A stretch of DNA of 64,000 nucleotides from RGIG3009 sp045595845 (GTDB lineage Bacteria; Bacillota; Clostridia; Oscillospirales; Acutalibacteraceae). The stretch lies in contig JAZOBF010000043.1 of assembly GCA_045595845.1 (NCBI GenBank), positions 1 to 64,000 of the forward strand. Direction: 5' to 3'. The number at the start of each line of letters is the position of its first letter. The stretch's first letter is position 1. Shown here in pieces: positions 48,840 to 57,333 of this stretch. Position numbers and translations under genes: made by a program. A model generated the notes under the pieces. That model was not told the origin of the DNA, ran no database searches, and saw only the letters and a list, made by a program, of their open reading frames with translations.

Positions 48840-50372
48840 ATGAATCCGAAATTACGGGAAAAGACAAGAGAATCTCTTTCCGCGGTTCTCCCCATTACCG
48901 GTATCATGCTGCTTATCAGCATTGTGTTGGTTCCGCTGGACCTTGGAACGATGGTCATGTTTGTTGCGGGAGCGGTTCTGCTCATTTTCGGCATGGGATT
49001 TTTCCAATTAGGAGCCGAAATGGCGATGACGCCGATTGGTGAGGGTATCGGCGTACAAATGACCAAAACCAAACGGTTTGCGCTGGTGTTGGTAATTGGT
49101 TTCGTCATGGGTATTATTATTACCGTTTCCGAGCCCGATCTTCAGGTTCTGGCAGAACAAGTACCGTCGGTACCGAATTTGACATTGATCTTAACGGTCG
49201 CGTTAGGCGTTGGACTGTTTCTTGCATTGGCGGTTGCTCGTATCAAGTGGAAGATCGACTTGTCACGGTTATTAATCGTTTTGTATGCCGTGTTGATTAC
49301 CGCCTCCTTTTTTGTCCCTCGTGAATTTTTGGCGGTTGCGTTTGATTCCGGCGGTGTGACGACGGGCCCGATGACGGTGCCGTTCATTATGGCAATGGGT
49401 GTGGGCTTGGCATCGTTGCGAAATGACCGCGATTCGGCAAGTGACAGCTTTGGTCTGGTCGCTTTGTCCAGTATCGGTCCCATCTTGGCAGTACTGGTGC
49501 TCGGTTGTTTTTACAAACCAACCGAAGCGGCATATTCGCTGGGTGAGGTGGCGTCGGTCGCAACCACGCGTGATGTGATACGGGTATTTGTTGAGCAGAT
49601 GCCCACTTATATTGCCGAAGTGTTGGTGTCACTTTTCCCCATCGCACTTGTATTTCTGTTGTTCCAATTGGCCACGCGCCGCTATCACAGACGACAAGTC
49701 AAGCGTATCGTCGTAGGTGTTGTTTATACATATATCGGTTTAGTTCTCTTCCTTTGCGGTGTCAATGTCGGGTTTGCACCGGTCGGCGCCTCGCTCGGCA
49801 AGGCGTTGGCGACCTTGCCGTACAACTGGGTATTGGTGCCGATTGGTATGTTGATCGGGTATTATATCGTCAAAGCTGAACCCGCCATTCAAGTGCTTAA
49901 CCACCAAGTTGAAAATGTTACGGATGGCGCGATTTCCGTAAAAGCCATGAACCGTTCCATGTCAATTGGTGTGGCAATCAGTATCGGGCTTGCCATGCTA
50001 CGCGTGCTGATGGGCATCCCGATTGCTTGGATTGTGGTACCGGGATATATCATCGCACTTACCTTATCGTTGTTTGTACCGAAGATTTTTGTCGGTATTG
50101 CCTTTGACTCGGGCGGTGTTGCCAGCGGACCGATGACCTCGACCTTCTTGTTACCGCTCAGTATCGGGGTGTGTCAGGCACTTGGCGGTGATTTGATGAC
50201 CGATGCATTCGGCGTGGTCGCGCTGGTGGCGTTGACACCGCTGGTGGCGATACAAATCATGGGGCTCATCTATCGTCTTAAAACCGATAAACTGCAAAAA
50301 CGCGCCCTTATGCATCCCGGTCTTACCGCTGACAGCGATGCCATTATTGATTTGGAAGAGGGGGTTCTATGA
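48840..50372 (+). CDS. DUF1538 membrane protein, putative transporter
   Basis: The 510-residue protein has about twelve membrane segments arranged as an internal duplication: FDSGGVTTGPMT (near residue 170) recurs as FDSGGVASGPMT (near 425), each followed by a SFGLVALSSIGP-like or AFGVVALVALTP segment. This two-fold repeat is usual for transporters. The family has no proven substrate. GGTGGTGTGGG precedes the ATG at 48840. The next gene, overlapping by four bases, encodes PII-like domains, which suggests post-translational control. Confidence 0.85.
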   Translation: MNPKLREKTRESLSAVLPITGIMLLISIVLVPLDLGTMVMFVAGAVLLIFGMGFFQLGAEMAMTPIGEGIGVQMTKTKRFALVLVIGFVMGIIITVSEPDLQVLAEQVPSVPNLTLILTVALGVGLFLALAVARIKWKIDLSRLLIVLYAVLITASFFVPREFLAVAFDSGGVTTGPMTVPFIMAMGVGLASLRNDRDSASDSFGLVALSSIGPILAVLVLGCFYKPTEAAYSLGEVASVATTRDVIRVFVEQMPTYIAEVLVSLFPIALVFLLFQLATRRYHRRQVKRIVVGVVYTYIGLVLFLCGVNVGFAPVGASLGKALATLPYNWVLVPIGMLIGYYIVKAEPAIQVLNHQVENVTDGAISVKAMNRSMSIGVAISIGLAMLRVLMGIPIAWIVVPGYIIALTLSLFVPKIFVGIAFDSGGVASGPMTSTFLLPLSIGVCQALGGDLMTDAFGVVALVALTPLVAIQIMGLIYRLKTDKLQKRALMHPGLTADSDAIIDLEEGVL

Positions 50373-51055
50373 TGGAACGACAGGAATCGTATCAAGTGTT
50401 GATGTTGATTGTCACCCCCAAATTAGCCGACAAAGCGGCCGATATGTTTCTCAAAAGTGCGCTACCCATTCAATATCGTCTCGGTGCTGAAGGGACGGCG
50501 TCCAGCGAGATTATGGATATGCTGGGGCTTGGCAGTATCGACAAAGGGGTGCTGATCAGCACGGTGCCCAAATCGTTTGGTCGTGTCATGCTCGATATGC
50601 TGCATTCCGAACTTCGCCTTGATGCGGTGAACAGCGGCATCGCGTTCACCATTCCGCTGACGGCGGCGAGTAATCTTTTGATGCGTATGATGCAAAAAAC
50701 CGCTGACGAGAGTGCCAACACAAACCAAGGAAAGGGTGAGAACACCATGGCAGGAAGAACACATACCTTAATCGCGGCGATTGTCAATCGCGGCTTTGGC
50801 GGCGAGGTTATGGATGCGGCGCGCACGGCGGGAGCGGGCGGCGGTTCGATCGTGCACAGTCGCAGCATCGGCAGCGAGGACGCCACGACATTCTGGGGAC
50901 TCAGCTTACAAGAAGAAAAAGAAATCGTTCTCATTCTTGCCGAGGTGGAAAACAAACTGGCGATTATGAGTGCCGTCAGCGAAAAATGCGGCATGCATAG
51001 TGAAGCAAACGGACTGGTTTTGTCCCTTCCCATTGATGATGTGATGGGGTTATAA
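50369..51055 (+). CDS. Tandem PII-like protein paired with the DUF1538 transporter
   Basis: The 228-residue protein contains two PII-like ferredoxin folds: residues about 8-105 (YQVLMLIVTPKLADKAADMF) and about 125-225 (HTLIAAIVNRGFGGEVMDAARTAG, then GGSIVHSRSIG). True PII proteins sense ATP/ADP and 2-oxoglutarate and regulate transporters such as AmtB. Neither half shows a classic T-loop tyrosine. Start overlap ATGA couples it to the transporter gene. GAGGGGG lies ahead. Confidence 0.82.
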   Translation: MMERQESYQVLMLIVTPKLADKAADMFLKSALPIQYRLGAEGTASSEIMDMLGLGSIDKGVLISTVPKSFGRVMLDMLHSELRLDAVNSGIAFTIPLTAASNLLMRMMQKTADESANTNQGKGENTMAGRTHTLIAAIVNRGFGGEVMDAARTAGAGGGSIVHSRSIGSEDATTFWGLSLQEEKEIVLILAEVENKLAIMSAVSEKCGMHSEANGLVLSLPIDDVMGL

Positions 51056-51062
51056 ATTGATA

Positions 51063-51092
51063 AAAAGCGAGGTGAATCACCTCGCTTTTTTT
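51063..51092 (+). terminator. Terminator after the PII-like gene
   Basis: GCGAGGT pairs with ACCTCGC, extended by A-T pairs, and is followed by a run of eight T. Confidence 0.85.
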
Positions 51093-51136
51093 GTTGCTAT
51101 ATCGGGATATACTAATCACACAGGAGGTGATGGGGA

Positions 51137-51376
51137 ATGTCCGATAAAAAGAAAGAGTTGGAAACACCGTTTTTGATGCCGATTGGCGGCTCACCCGAGA
51201 CGGCGGAAGAAATGGTCAACAAATACGGCACCTACGAAATCCAGCCGACAGCTGACAGTGATCATGTCTTTCCCGCGATTGCGCAAGGTTTACCGAAAAA
51301 TTTTGACGAACCGATTGACAAACCGCGTATAAAAGAAATACGCGAGGGAAAGGTTAATGACAAAGAAATACTTTGA
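51137..51376 (+). CDS. Small soluble protein of unknown function upstream of spoVAE
   Basis: The 79-residue protein is hydrophilic (ELETPFLMPIGGSPETAEEM, ending in REGKVNDKEIL) and unrecognised. The AGGAGGTGAT site is near perfect. The stop overlaps an alternative upstream start of spoVAE, and the real spoVAE ATG is 11 bases further, so the two are one unit. A spore role is only suggested by the neighbour. Confidence 0.7.
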   Translation: MSDKKKELETPFLMPIGGSPETAEEMVNKYGTYEIQPTADSDHVFPAIAQGLPKNFDEPIDKPRIKEIREGKVNDKEIL

Positions 51377-51387
51377 GAGGTGTCCGC

Positions 51388-51753
51388 ATGGACTTCATGA
51401 TGATTATCAAAGCGTTTATTGTCGGTGGCTTGATTTGTGTTGTGGGGCAGCTGCTCATTGATCTGACCAAACTTACGCCGGCGCGAATTCTGGTTATGTT
51501 TGTGACGGCCGGGGTGGCGTTAACGGCGATTGGCGTGTATGAACCGCTGATTAATTTTGCGGGTGCGGGGGCAAGCATACCGCTGACAGGTTTTGGATAT
51601 GCGCTTGCCAAAGGCGTGCAAGAGGGAATCGCGGAGCAAGGTTGGCTTGGCATTTTTACGGGTGGATTGACCGGTACGGCGGGCGGCATTGCGTTTGCGG
51701 TCACGGCGGCGTTGCTATGCGGACTGTTTTTCAAATCCAAAGACAAATCATAA
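51388..51753 (+). CDS. spoVAE: Stage V sporulation protein AE
   Basis: The 121-residue protein is a SpoVAE-type membrane protein with four hydrophobic segments (IIKAFIVGGLICVVGQLLID, ARILVMFVTAGVALTAIGVY, ASIPLTGFGYALAKGVQEGI, GGIAFAVTAALLCGLFF). SpoVA proteins move dipicolinic acid in spore formation and germination. spoVAC and spoVAD are not in this window. GAGAGGTG precedes the ATG at 51388. Confidence 0.93.
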   Translation: MDFMMIIKAFIVGGLICVVGQLLIDLTKLTPARILVMFVTAGVALTAIGVYEPLINFAGAGASIPLTGFGYALAKGVQEGIAEQGWLGIFTGGLTGTAGGIAFAVTAALLCGLFFKSKDKS

Positions 51754-51755
51754 AA

Positions 51756-51788
51756 AACAGCCGGTCGGTGTATTCCGACCGGCTGTTT
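51756..51788. terminator. Terminator between spoVAE and glpQ
   Basis: AAAAACAGCCGGTCGG pairs with CCGACCGGCTGTTTTT around a short loop, between convergent genes. Confidence 0.88.
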
Positions 51789-52595
51789 TTACGGTTCATA
51801 GTGTTCAAAAATGGGGAGATACTTCTCCGAAAGGGCAACTTTGTGTTGCTCGGGATCGGTGAGCGTCCATACAGCGCCTTGTACGCCCCACAGTTTTCGC
51901 GCCAGTGTCACGCTTAAACGGTGGCGGTCGGAAAATTTATACGCGATAAAATCGGGGCGGGTGAGCAAGTTTGTCAAAAGGTGGGTGAGAATGAATTTCG
52001 AGATACCCGACAATTTTTCCTCACTGCCGATGAAGTTTTGCGACAATTGCCCGCGCACAACAGAGGGATACCGCTTTTTAAGATGCCACAGGCACCGCGG
52101 ATCAAACGACTCGATACAGAAAGCACCGTGATAGTGAGACAGTTGTTTCATCGCGGCATCTGCCAGAGCCGCATGGTTGCCTGCGGCTTTCAGTTCCACG
52201 ATCAGCGGTACGGTTCCGTCTAATAGGGACAGTACCTCGCCGAAAGTAGGAATGGTTTCGACGGTGCGGTTCAAGTGATATTGCTTGAGGTCGGCGGCGG
52301 TAAGATCTTCAATTTTGCCGTCCTGCCCTGTCATGCGAATCAGCGTATGATCGTGAAAAACGGCGAGCGTACCGTCCCGTAACAAGTGAATATCCAGTTC
52401 AATACCATAGCCTTTATCTCGCGCTGCTCTGAACGCGGCCAATGAGTTTTCGGGGCGCGTTTGATTATGTAGACCGCGGTGAGCGTAGACATGACCGCGT
52501 AAGGCGGTCAGTCCCGTGTGGCGTGTTCTGCCGCCGATGCACAGGACATACAGAATACTGAGTACGAGAAGAATTCCGCAAATCCACTCAATCAT
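51789..52595 (-). CDS. glpQ: Glycerophosphodiester phosphodiesterase, membrane-anchored
   Basis: The 268-residue protein has an N-terminal membrane span (residues about 4-22) and a GDPD domain: YAHRGLHNQTRPENSLAAF, then GIELDIHLLRDGTLAVFHDHTL, with the metal and catalytic His/Glu. The ATG at 52595 overlaps the MFS gene end by eight bases. GGAGGT is present at a somewhat long spacing. It cleaves glycerophosphodiesters outside the membrane or at its face. Confidence 0.9.
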   Translation of the reverse strand: MIEWICGILLVLSILYVLCIGGRTRHTGLTALRGHVYAHRGLHNQTRPENSLAAFRAARDKGYGIELDIHLLRDGTLAVFHDHTLIRMTGQDGKIEDLTAADLKQYHLNRTVETIPTFGEVLSLLDGTVPLIVELKAAGNHAALADAAMKQLSHYHGAFCIESFDPRCLWHLKKRYPSVVRGQLSQNFIGSEEKLSGISKFILTHLLTNLLTRPDFIAYKFSDRHRLSVTLARKLWGVQGAVWTLTDPEQHKVALSEKYLPIFEHYEP

Positions 52596-54135
52596 TGATA
52601 TCCGGTACCTCCGAGCGTTTTTCAAGTTTGTTATCCCCGTGTTTGACAAAGAACATCGTTAGGAAAGCAAACGCTACGAAAATGGCGGCATAAGGGAACA
52701 ACACGGTGTGCGCGATGGTATCCATCAAGAAACCCGAGAAAATGGGGGTGATAATCTGTGCCGCCATAGACGCGGTGTAGTAGTATCCCGTATATTTCCC
52801 GATATCACTGCCCGAGCATAATTCCACAACCATCGGGAAGGAGTTGACATTGATGGTTGCCCACGCAACACCGGCTAAAACGAACATGGCATTCATCAAG
52901 AGGGTGGGACTGTTCGAACGCATAAAGGCGGCAACACCGAACGCGGTTGCGAGCATCACGACACCGCCGAGGATGGTCTTTTTACGACCGATTTTCGAAG
53001 CAATCATACCCGCAGGGAGATACGATACAATGGCGGCCGCTTGCGCGAGCAACATGGTGGTGTTATAACTTTTATCCAAAACATTGGTGGCATACACCGC
53101 GTATTTTGAGGTAACGGCGTTGTAGCCGAAATACCACAGCGCAATAGACGCCAGAATCAAAACGAGCGACAGCTTTTCGCCCTTGGTAAGACCGCGTTTT
53201 TCCGAGGTATCTTCCTCGGCTTCTTCAATACCGAGCCGCAGACTGTCCTCCTGCATCTGACGGGACCATGCGGGTTCACGAACGGTGAGCAGAAAAATGA
53301 GCAACGCACCGAGCATCAATCCCGCTACGATGGCATAATAGGTTGTGTAGCTCATGAGGGCGTTTTGTACGGCGGACGTGGAAAAGACGATTCCGAGCAC
53401 CAACACCAAGATGCCGCCCGCGGTGCCCATCAGATTAATGACGGCGTTGGCTTTACTGCGTAACGGTTTAATGGTGACATCCGGCATCAACGCCACGGCA
53501 GGAGAACGAAATGTTGCCATGGAAATCAGTAAGATCAGTAACAGCGAGATAAAAAACACCAGTGATCCGGGTTTCTTTTGGGTAATCTCGGCGGCATATG
53601 CCTGACGCGCGGGTGCGACATAGTCGGTGTATTCCTTAGAAGTTTCCACCGTTCCATCGGCGGTTTGTGTTTTACAACGAATGGCGGCAAACTGTTCTTC
53701 GGTGAAGCGCTCTTTCAACACAAACGCTTCGCCCTCGGGCGTGTGCAGCGTTTTGTCCCCCTGTGTTTCGTACAGGGTGACCAAAGCGGCGGAATCGTCA
53801 ATGTCGGAAACAGCGGAAATGTTTTTAAGTTGGGCGGTATCGGCGAACGATAACGCAATCAATGCGATGGCGGCAATCAGCGTGCCGATGGTAATAAATG
53901 GCGTGCGTTTTCCGAAACGCGTACGGCATTTGTCGCTGAGAGTACCAAACAACGGCAGCATAAATAAGGCGAGCACATTATCGAGCGCCATGATAAGGCC
54001 CGACCAGGTTTGAGACATGCCGAACTTGTTGGTTAATACGACGGGAATGGTGGCATCGTATGCTTGCCAGAAAGCGGTGATAAGGAAAAAGGCAAAGCCC
54101 ACCAAAATGGTGCGTTTATAATTCAATTTTTGCAC
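52588..54135 (-). CDS. MFS transporter with a large extracytoplasmic insert
   Basis: The 515-residue carrier is MFS, with the signature GTLSDKCRTRFGKRTPF near residue 64, and 12 membrane segments. Similarity is to GPH/SLC45-like sugar carriers. Residues about 100-190 form a hydrophilic, charged insertion between membrane segments three and four, unusual for the family. The GTG start at 54135 has AAGGAGG ahead. glpQ follows with overlap, so the exported or imported substrate may be linked to glycerophosphodiesters or sugars. Confidence 0.82.
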   Translation of the reverse strand: MQKLNYKRTILVGFAFFLITAFWQAYDATIPVVLTNKFGMSQTWSGLIMALDNVLALFMLPLFGTLSDKCRTRFGKRTPFITIGTLIAAIALIALSFADTAQLKNISAVSDIDDSAALVTLYETQGDKTLHTPEGEAFVLKERFTEEQFAAIRCKTQTADGTVETSKEYTDYVAPARQAYAAEITQKKPGSLVFFISLLLILLISMATFRSPAVALMPDVTIKPLRSKANAVINLMGTAGGILVLVLGIVFSTSAVQNALMSYTTYYAIVAGLMLGALLIFLLTVREPAWSRQMQEDSLRLGIEEAEEDTSEKRGLTKGEKLSLVLILASIALWYFGYNAVTSKYAVYATNVLDKSYNTTMLLAQAAAIVSYLPAGMIASKIGRKKTILGGVVMLATAFGVAAFMRSNSPTLLMNAMFVLAGVAWATINVNSFPMVVELCSGSDIGKYTGYYYTASMAAQIITPIFSGFLMDTIAHTVLFPYAAIFVAFAFLTMFFVKHGDNKLEKRSEVPDIND

Positions 54136-54168
54136 AGGGATTCCTCCTTTGCGTCATCATGCAACTGT

Positions 54169-54197
54169 ATTATACCGCATAAAAAAGAAAAAACCAA
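54169..54197 (-). promoter_or_regulatory. Promoter of the MFS-glpQ unit
   Basis: TTGGTT and a perfect TATAAT are 17 bases apart on the minus strand. Confidence 0.7.
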
Positions 54198-54220
54198 GAC
54201 TGTATTTTTGTGAAAAGTTC

Positions 54221-54249
54221 TTGTAAGCTTGTGAGAAAGCGCATATAAT
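54221..54249 (+). promoter_or_regulatory. Promoter of the beta-CASP gene
   Basis: TTGTAA and a perfect TATAAT are 17 bases apart, 22 bases before the start codon. Confidence 0.7.
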
Positions 54250-54271
54250 AAAAACAGAAGGAGGGCGGACG

Positions 54272-55876
54272 ATGAAACTGACATTTTTAGGTGCTACACA
54301 CGAGGTAACGGGCAGTTGCATGTTGCTGACGGTTAGCGGCAAGAAGATACTCGTCGATTGCGGCATGGAGCAGGGCCGCGACCTTTTTGAAAATCAAGAG
54401 ATACCCGTCGTTCCCTCGCTTATTGATGCGGTATTGTTGACGCACGCACATATCGATCATTCGGGCAAGATTCCCATGCTGTACGCGAACGGATTTCGCG
54501 GAAAAGTATACGCCACCCATGCAACAACCGACCTGTGCTCGATCATGTTGCGTGACTCGGCGCATATTCAGGAATTTGAAGCACAGTGGCGCAACCGCAA
54601 GGCAAAAAGAGCGGGGCAGCCACCGTATGTACCGATGTATACCATGCAGGATGTGGAGGGCGTGTTGCCGCATTTTGTGCCATGTGATTACGATACGGTA
54701 TACACGCTGTTCGACGAAGTATCGGTGACTTTTACCGATGCGGGGCACTTGCTTGGTTCGTCCTCGATTACCGTGATTGCCGCCGAAAACGGTGAGGAAA
54801 AGCGAATCGTTTTTTCGGGAGATATCGGTAACAACAACAAGCCCATTTTGCGTGATCCGCAACTGCTGAAAACTGCCGATTATGTGGTGGTGGAATCCAC
54901 CTACGGTGACCGCAGTCACGAGGAAGAAAGACCCGATTATGTGCGTGACCTGGCGACGGTTATACAACGGACATTTGACCGCGGCGGCAATGTGGTGATT
55001 CCGTCGTTTGCCGTGGGACGCACACAGGAAATGTTGTATTTTATCCGTCAGATAAAGGAGAAGCAACTGGTCAAAGGCCACGGTGATTTTTCAGTGGTGG
55101 TTGACAGCCCTTTGGCGGTGGAAGCTACCCGTATTTTCGGGCCGACCGCGATTGAGTGTTATGACGAGGAGACTCGTGCGCTTGTCGAAAGCGGAGTTAA
55201 CCCCATTGGATTTTCAGGCCTTTCCGTTTCGGTGACATCGGATGATTCGCGGGCAATCAACGCAGATAAACACCCCAAAGTTATCCTTTCCGCCAGCGGT
55301 ATGTGTGAAGCGGGGCGTGTCCGTCATCATTTAAAGCATAATTTATGGCGCGCGGAAAGTACGATTCTGTTCGTCGGCTATCAGTCGGAGGGTACCATCG
55401 GGCGGTTGTTGTTGGACGGTGCAAGGGAAGTTAAGTTGTTTGGAGAAACCGTTGAAGTTAACGCAGAGATTACCAAGTTAAACAGCGTCAGCAGCCACGC
55501 GGATGATAACGGGTTGCTTCGTTGGGTGGCATCGTTCGAACCGAAACCAACGCGGGTATTCGTCAACCATGGTGACGAAGATGCCTGTGAGACTTTAGCC
55601 GCGCGGCTTGCAAACGAACAGCAACAACAAGCGGTGGCACCGTACAGCGGCGATGCGTGGGATCTGCTTACGGATCAGCAGGTCGAGCAGGGCAGCCGTC
55701 GGCGTATTGAACGCAAATCGGGCGAGGTGCGGCGCGAGAATACCGTGTTCAGCAAACTGGCGGCGGCGGGACAACGGTTACTTCGTGTGATCGAAAACAG
55801 CCGCGGGCGTGCCAACAAGGACCTTGCCAAGTTCACGGCACAGATTCATGCGCTGTGTGACAAGTGGGAAAAATAG
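54272..55876 (+). CDS. Metallo-beta-lactamase/beta-CASP ribonuclease (CPSF-like)
   Basis: The 534-residue protein has the metallo-beta-lactamase motif THAHIDHSGKIP, further ligands in the FTDAGHLLGSSS and SGDIGNNNKPI segments, a beta-CASP insert and the RNA-metabolising KH-like motif region (FVNHGDEDACETLA). Archaeal and bacterial CPSF73-like enzymes cleave RNA. The C-terminal 60 residues are an extra basic part. GGAGGGCGG precedes the ATG. Confidence 0.92.
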   Translation: MKLTFLGATHEVTGSCMLLTVSGKKILVDCGMEQGRDLFENQEIPVVPSLIDAVLLTHAHIDHSGKIPMLYANGFRGKVYATHATTDLCSIMLRDSAHIQEFEAQWRNRKAKRAGQPPYVPMYTMQDVEGVLPHFVPCDYDTVYTLFDEVSVTFTDAGHLLGSSSITVIAAENGEEKRIVFSGDIGNNNKPILRDPQLLKTADYVVVESTYGDRSHEEERPDYVRDLATVIQRTFDRGGNVVIPSFAVGRTQEMLYFIRQIKEKQLVKGHGDFSVVVDSPLAVEATRIFGPTAIECYDEETRALVESGVNPIGFSGLSVSVTSDDSRAINADKHPKVILSASGMCEAGRVRHHLKHNLWRAESTILFVGYQSEGTIGRLLLDGAREVKLFGETVEVNAEITKLNSVSSHADDNGLLRWVASFEPKPTRVFVNHGDEDACETLAARLANEQQQQAVAPYSGDAWDLLTDQQVEQGSRRRIERKSGEVRRENTVFSKLAAAGQRLLRVIENSRGRANKDLAKFTAQIHALCDKWEK

Positions 55877-55908
55877 CGGCGGTACGAAGGTGTTCCTTTA
55901 TAAAAGTC

Positions 55909-55936
55909 TTGACAAACCGACAAAATGTGATAAAAT
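55909..55936 (+). promoter_or_regulatory. Promoter of the SAM riboswitch-metK unit
   Basis: Consensus TTGACA stands 16 bases before TAAAAT. Confidence 0.75.
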
Positions 55937-55952
55937 GATATCGAATTGAATA

Positions 55953-56087
55953 GGTCCTTATCAAGAGTGGCGGAGGGACAGGCCCTGTGAAGCCCGGCAA
56001 CCTGCAAGTGCAAGGTGCTAAATCCTGCGGTTTTGACCGACAGATGAGGTGGAGATACGCCCCGTATTCTGTACGGGGCGCTTTTTT
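55953..56087 (+). promoter_or_regulatory. SAM-I (S-box) riboswitch
   Basis: The leader carries the S-box core: CTTATCAAGAGTGGCGGAGG, GGCCCTGTGAAGCCCGGCAA, AAGGTGCTAAATCC and GACAGATGAGG. A 9-bp terminator stem (CGCCCCGTA, 56058-56066 with 56072-56080) and a run of six T follow. SAM binding would end transcription before metK. Confidence 0.95.
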
Positions 56088-56105
56088 GACAAAGGAGACA
56101 ATACT

Positions 56106-57287
56106 ATGGCAAAACATTTCTTTACATCTGAATCCGTAACGGAGGGACATCCGGATAAAGTATGCGACCAAATTTCGGACGCGGTACTGGATGCGATTAT
56201 AGAAAAGGATCCCACGGCGCATGTGGCGTGTGAGACCGTGACGACTACCGGCATGGTGATGGTGATGGGTGAGATTACGACGAGCGCATCGGTGGATATT
56301 TCGAAAATCGTGCGCGGTGTGGTAAATGACATTGGGTACAATAACGCGGCAATCGGTTTTGACGGCAATACCTGTGCTGTCATGACCGTGCTGGACGAAC
56401 AATCGCCCGATATTGCTATGGGCGTCAACGAAGCAATTGAGGTGCGCGGCGGCGAGGGCGACGACGCATACGACCGTATCGGTGCCGGCGATCAAGGCCT
56501 TATGTTTGGTTTCGCTTGCAATGAAACACCTGAACTTATGCCGCTTCCGATCTCGCTTGCTCATCGCTTGGCGAAAGAGTTGACAGTACTGCGCAAAAAC
56601 GGAACGCTGCCGTACCTGCGTCCCGACGGGAAAACACAGGTAACGGTGGAATATGACGGCAACACCCCTGTTCGTGTGGATACGGTGGTTGTGTCTACAC
56701 AGCATGATCCGGATGTCACCTTGGATACCATTCGCGCCGACATTACGGACAAGCTCATTCGGGAGGTGGTGCCGACCGAACTGATGGATAAGGATACGAA
56801 GATTTTTGTCAACCCTACCGGTCGGTTCGTGACGGGCGGCCCGCAGGGTGACAGCGGCCTTACCGGACGCAAAATCATCGTGGATACCTATGGCGGGTAT
56901 GCGTGTCACGGCGGCGGTGCTTTTTCGGGAAAAGATCCCACAAAAGTTGACCGCTCCGCTACATACATGGCGCGTTATGCGGCGAAGAATGTCGTCGCGG
57001 CGGGCTTGGCAACACAGTGTGAGGTGCAACTCGCGTATGCCATCGGGGTAGCACATCCGGTGTCGGTACGCGTAGATACCCGTGGTACCGGCATAGTGGC
57101 AGATGAGGTGCTTGCTGAGGCGGTGCGCCGTGTGTTTGATTTCCGTCCGGCGGCGATCATCGATACGCTGAAATTGCGTCAGCCGCTCTATCGTCAACTG
57201 GCGGCATACGGACATATCGGGCGTGAGGATTTGGGTGTCGCATGGGAACGCACCGACCGTGTTGACGCGCTCAAAGCGCTCATTTGA
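56106..57287 (+). CDS. metK: S-adenosylmethionine synthetase
   Basis: The 393-residue enzyme makes SAM from methionine and ATP. It has FTSESVTEGHPDKVCDQISD, the GAGDQGLMFGFA nucleotide segment, and GGAFSGKDPTKVDRSA. The ATG follows AAAGGAG. It is controlled by the SAM-I riboswitch, a classic feedback loop. The upstream open frame crosses the riboswitch and is not coding. Confidence 0.98.
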   Translation: MAKHFFTSESVTEGHPDKVCDQISDAVLDAIIEKDPTAHVACETVTTTGMVMVMGEITTSASVDISKIVRGVVNDIGYNNAAIGFDGNTCAVMTVLDEQSPDIAMGVNEAIEVRGGEGDDAYDRIGAGDQGLMFGFACNETPELMPLPISLAHRLAKELTVLRKNGTLPYLRPDGKTQVTVEYDGNTPVRVDTVVVSTQHDPDVTLDTIRADITDKLIREVVPTELMDKDTKIFVNPTGRFVTGGPQGDSGLTGRKIIVDTYGGYACHGGGAFSGKDPTKVDRSATYMARYAAKNVVAAGLATQCEVQLAYAIGVAHPVSVRVDTRGTGIVADEVLAEAVRRVFDFRPAAIIDTLKLRQPLYRQLAAYGHIGREDLGVAWERTDRVDALKALI

Positions 57288-57295
57288 GAAAAATA

Positions 57296-57324
57296 TTGAC
57301 ATTATCCGCGGATAATGGGATAAT
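57296..57324 (+). promoter_or_regulatory. Promoter of rsmD-coaD with a palindrome in the spacer
   Basis: TTGACA and GATAAT are 17 bases apart. ATTATCCGCGGATAAT, a perfect 16-bp palindrome (57301-57316), fills the spacer and touches the -35. Confidence 0.7.
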
Positions 57325-57333
57325 AGAGGTTGT

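Noticed and set aside
54287..55081. A 264-codon minus-strand frame
   Set aside because: Antisense to the beta-CASP gene, without ribosome site or family resemblance.
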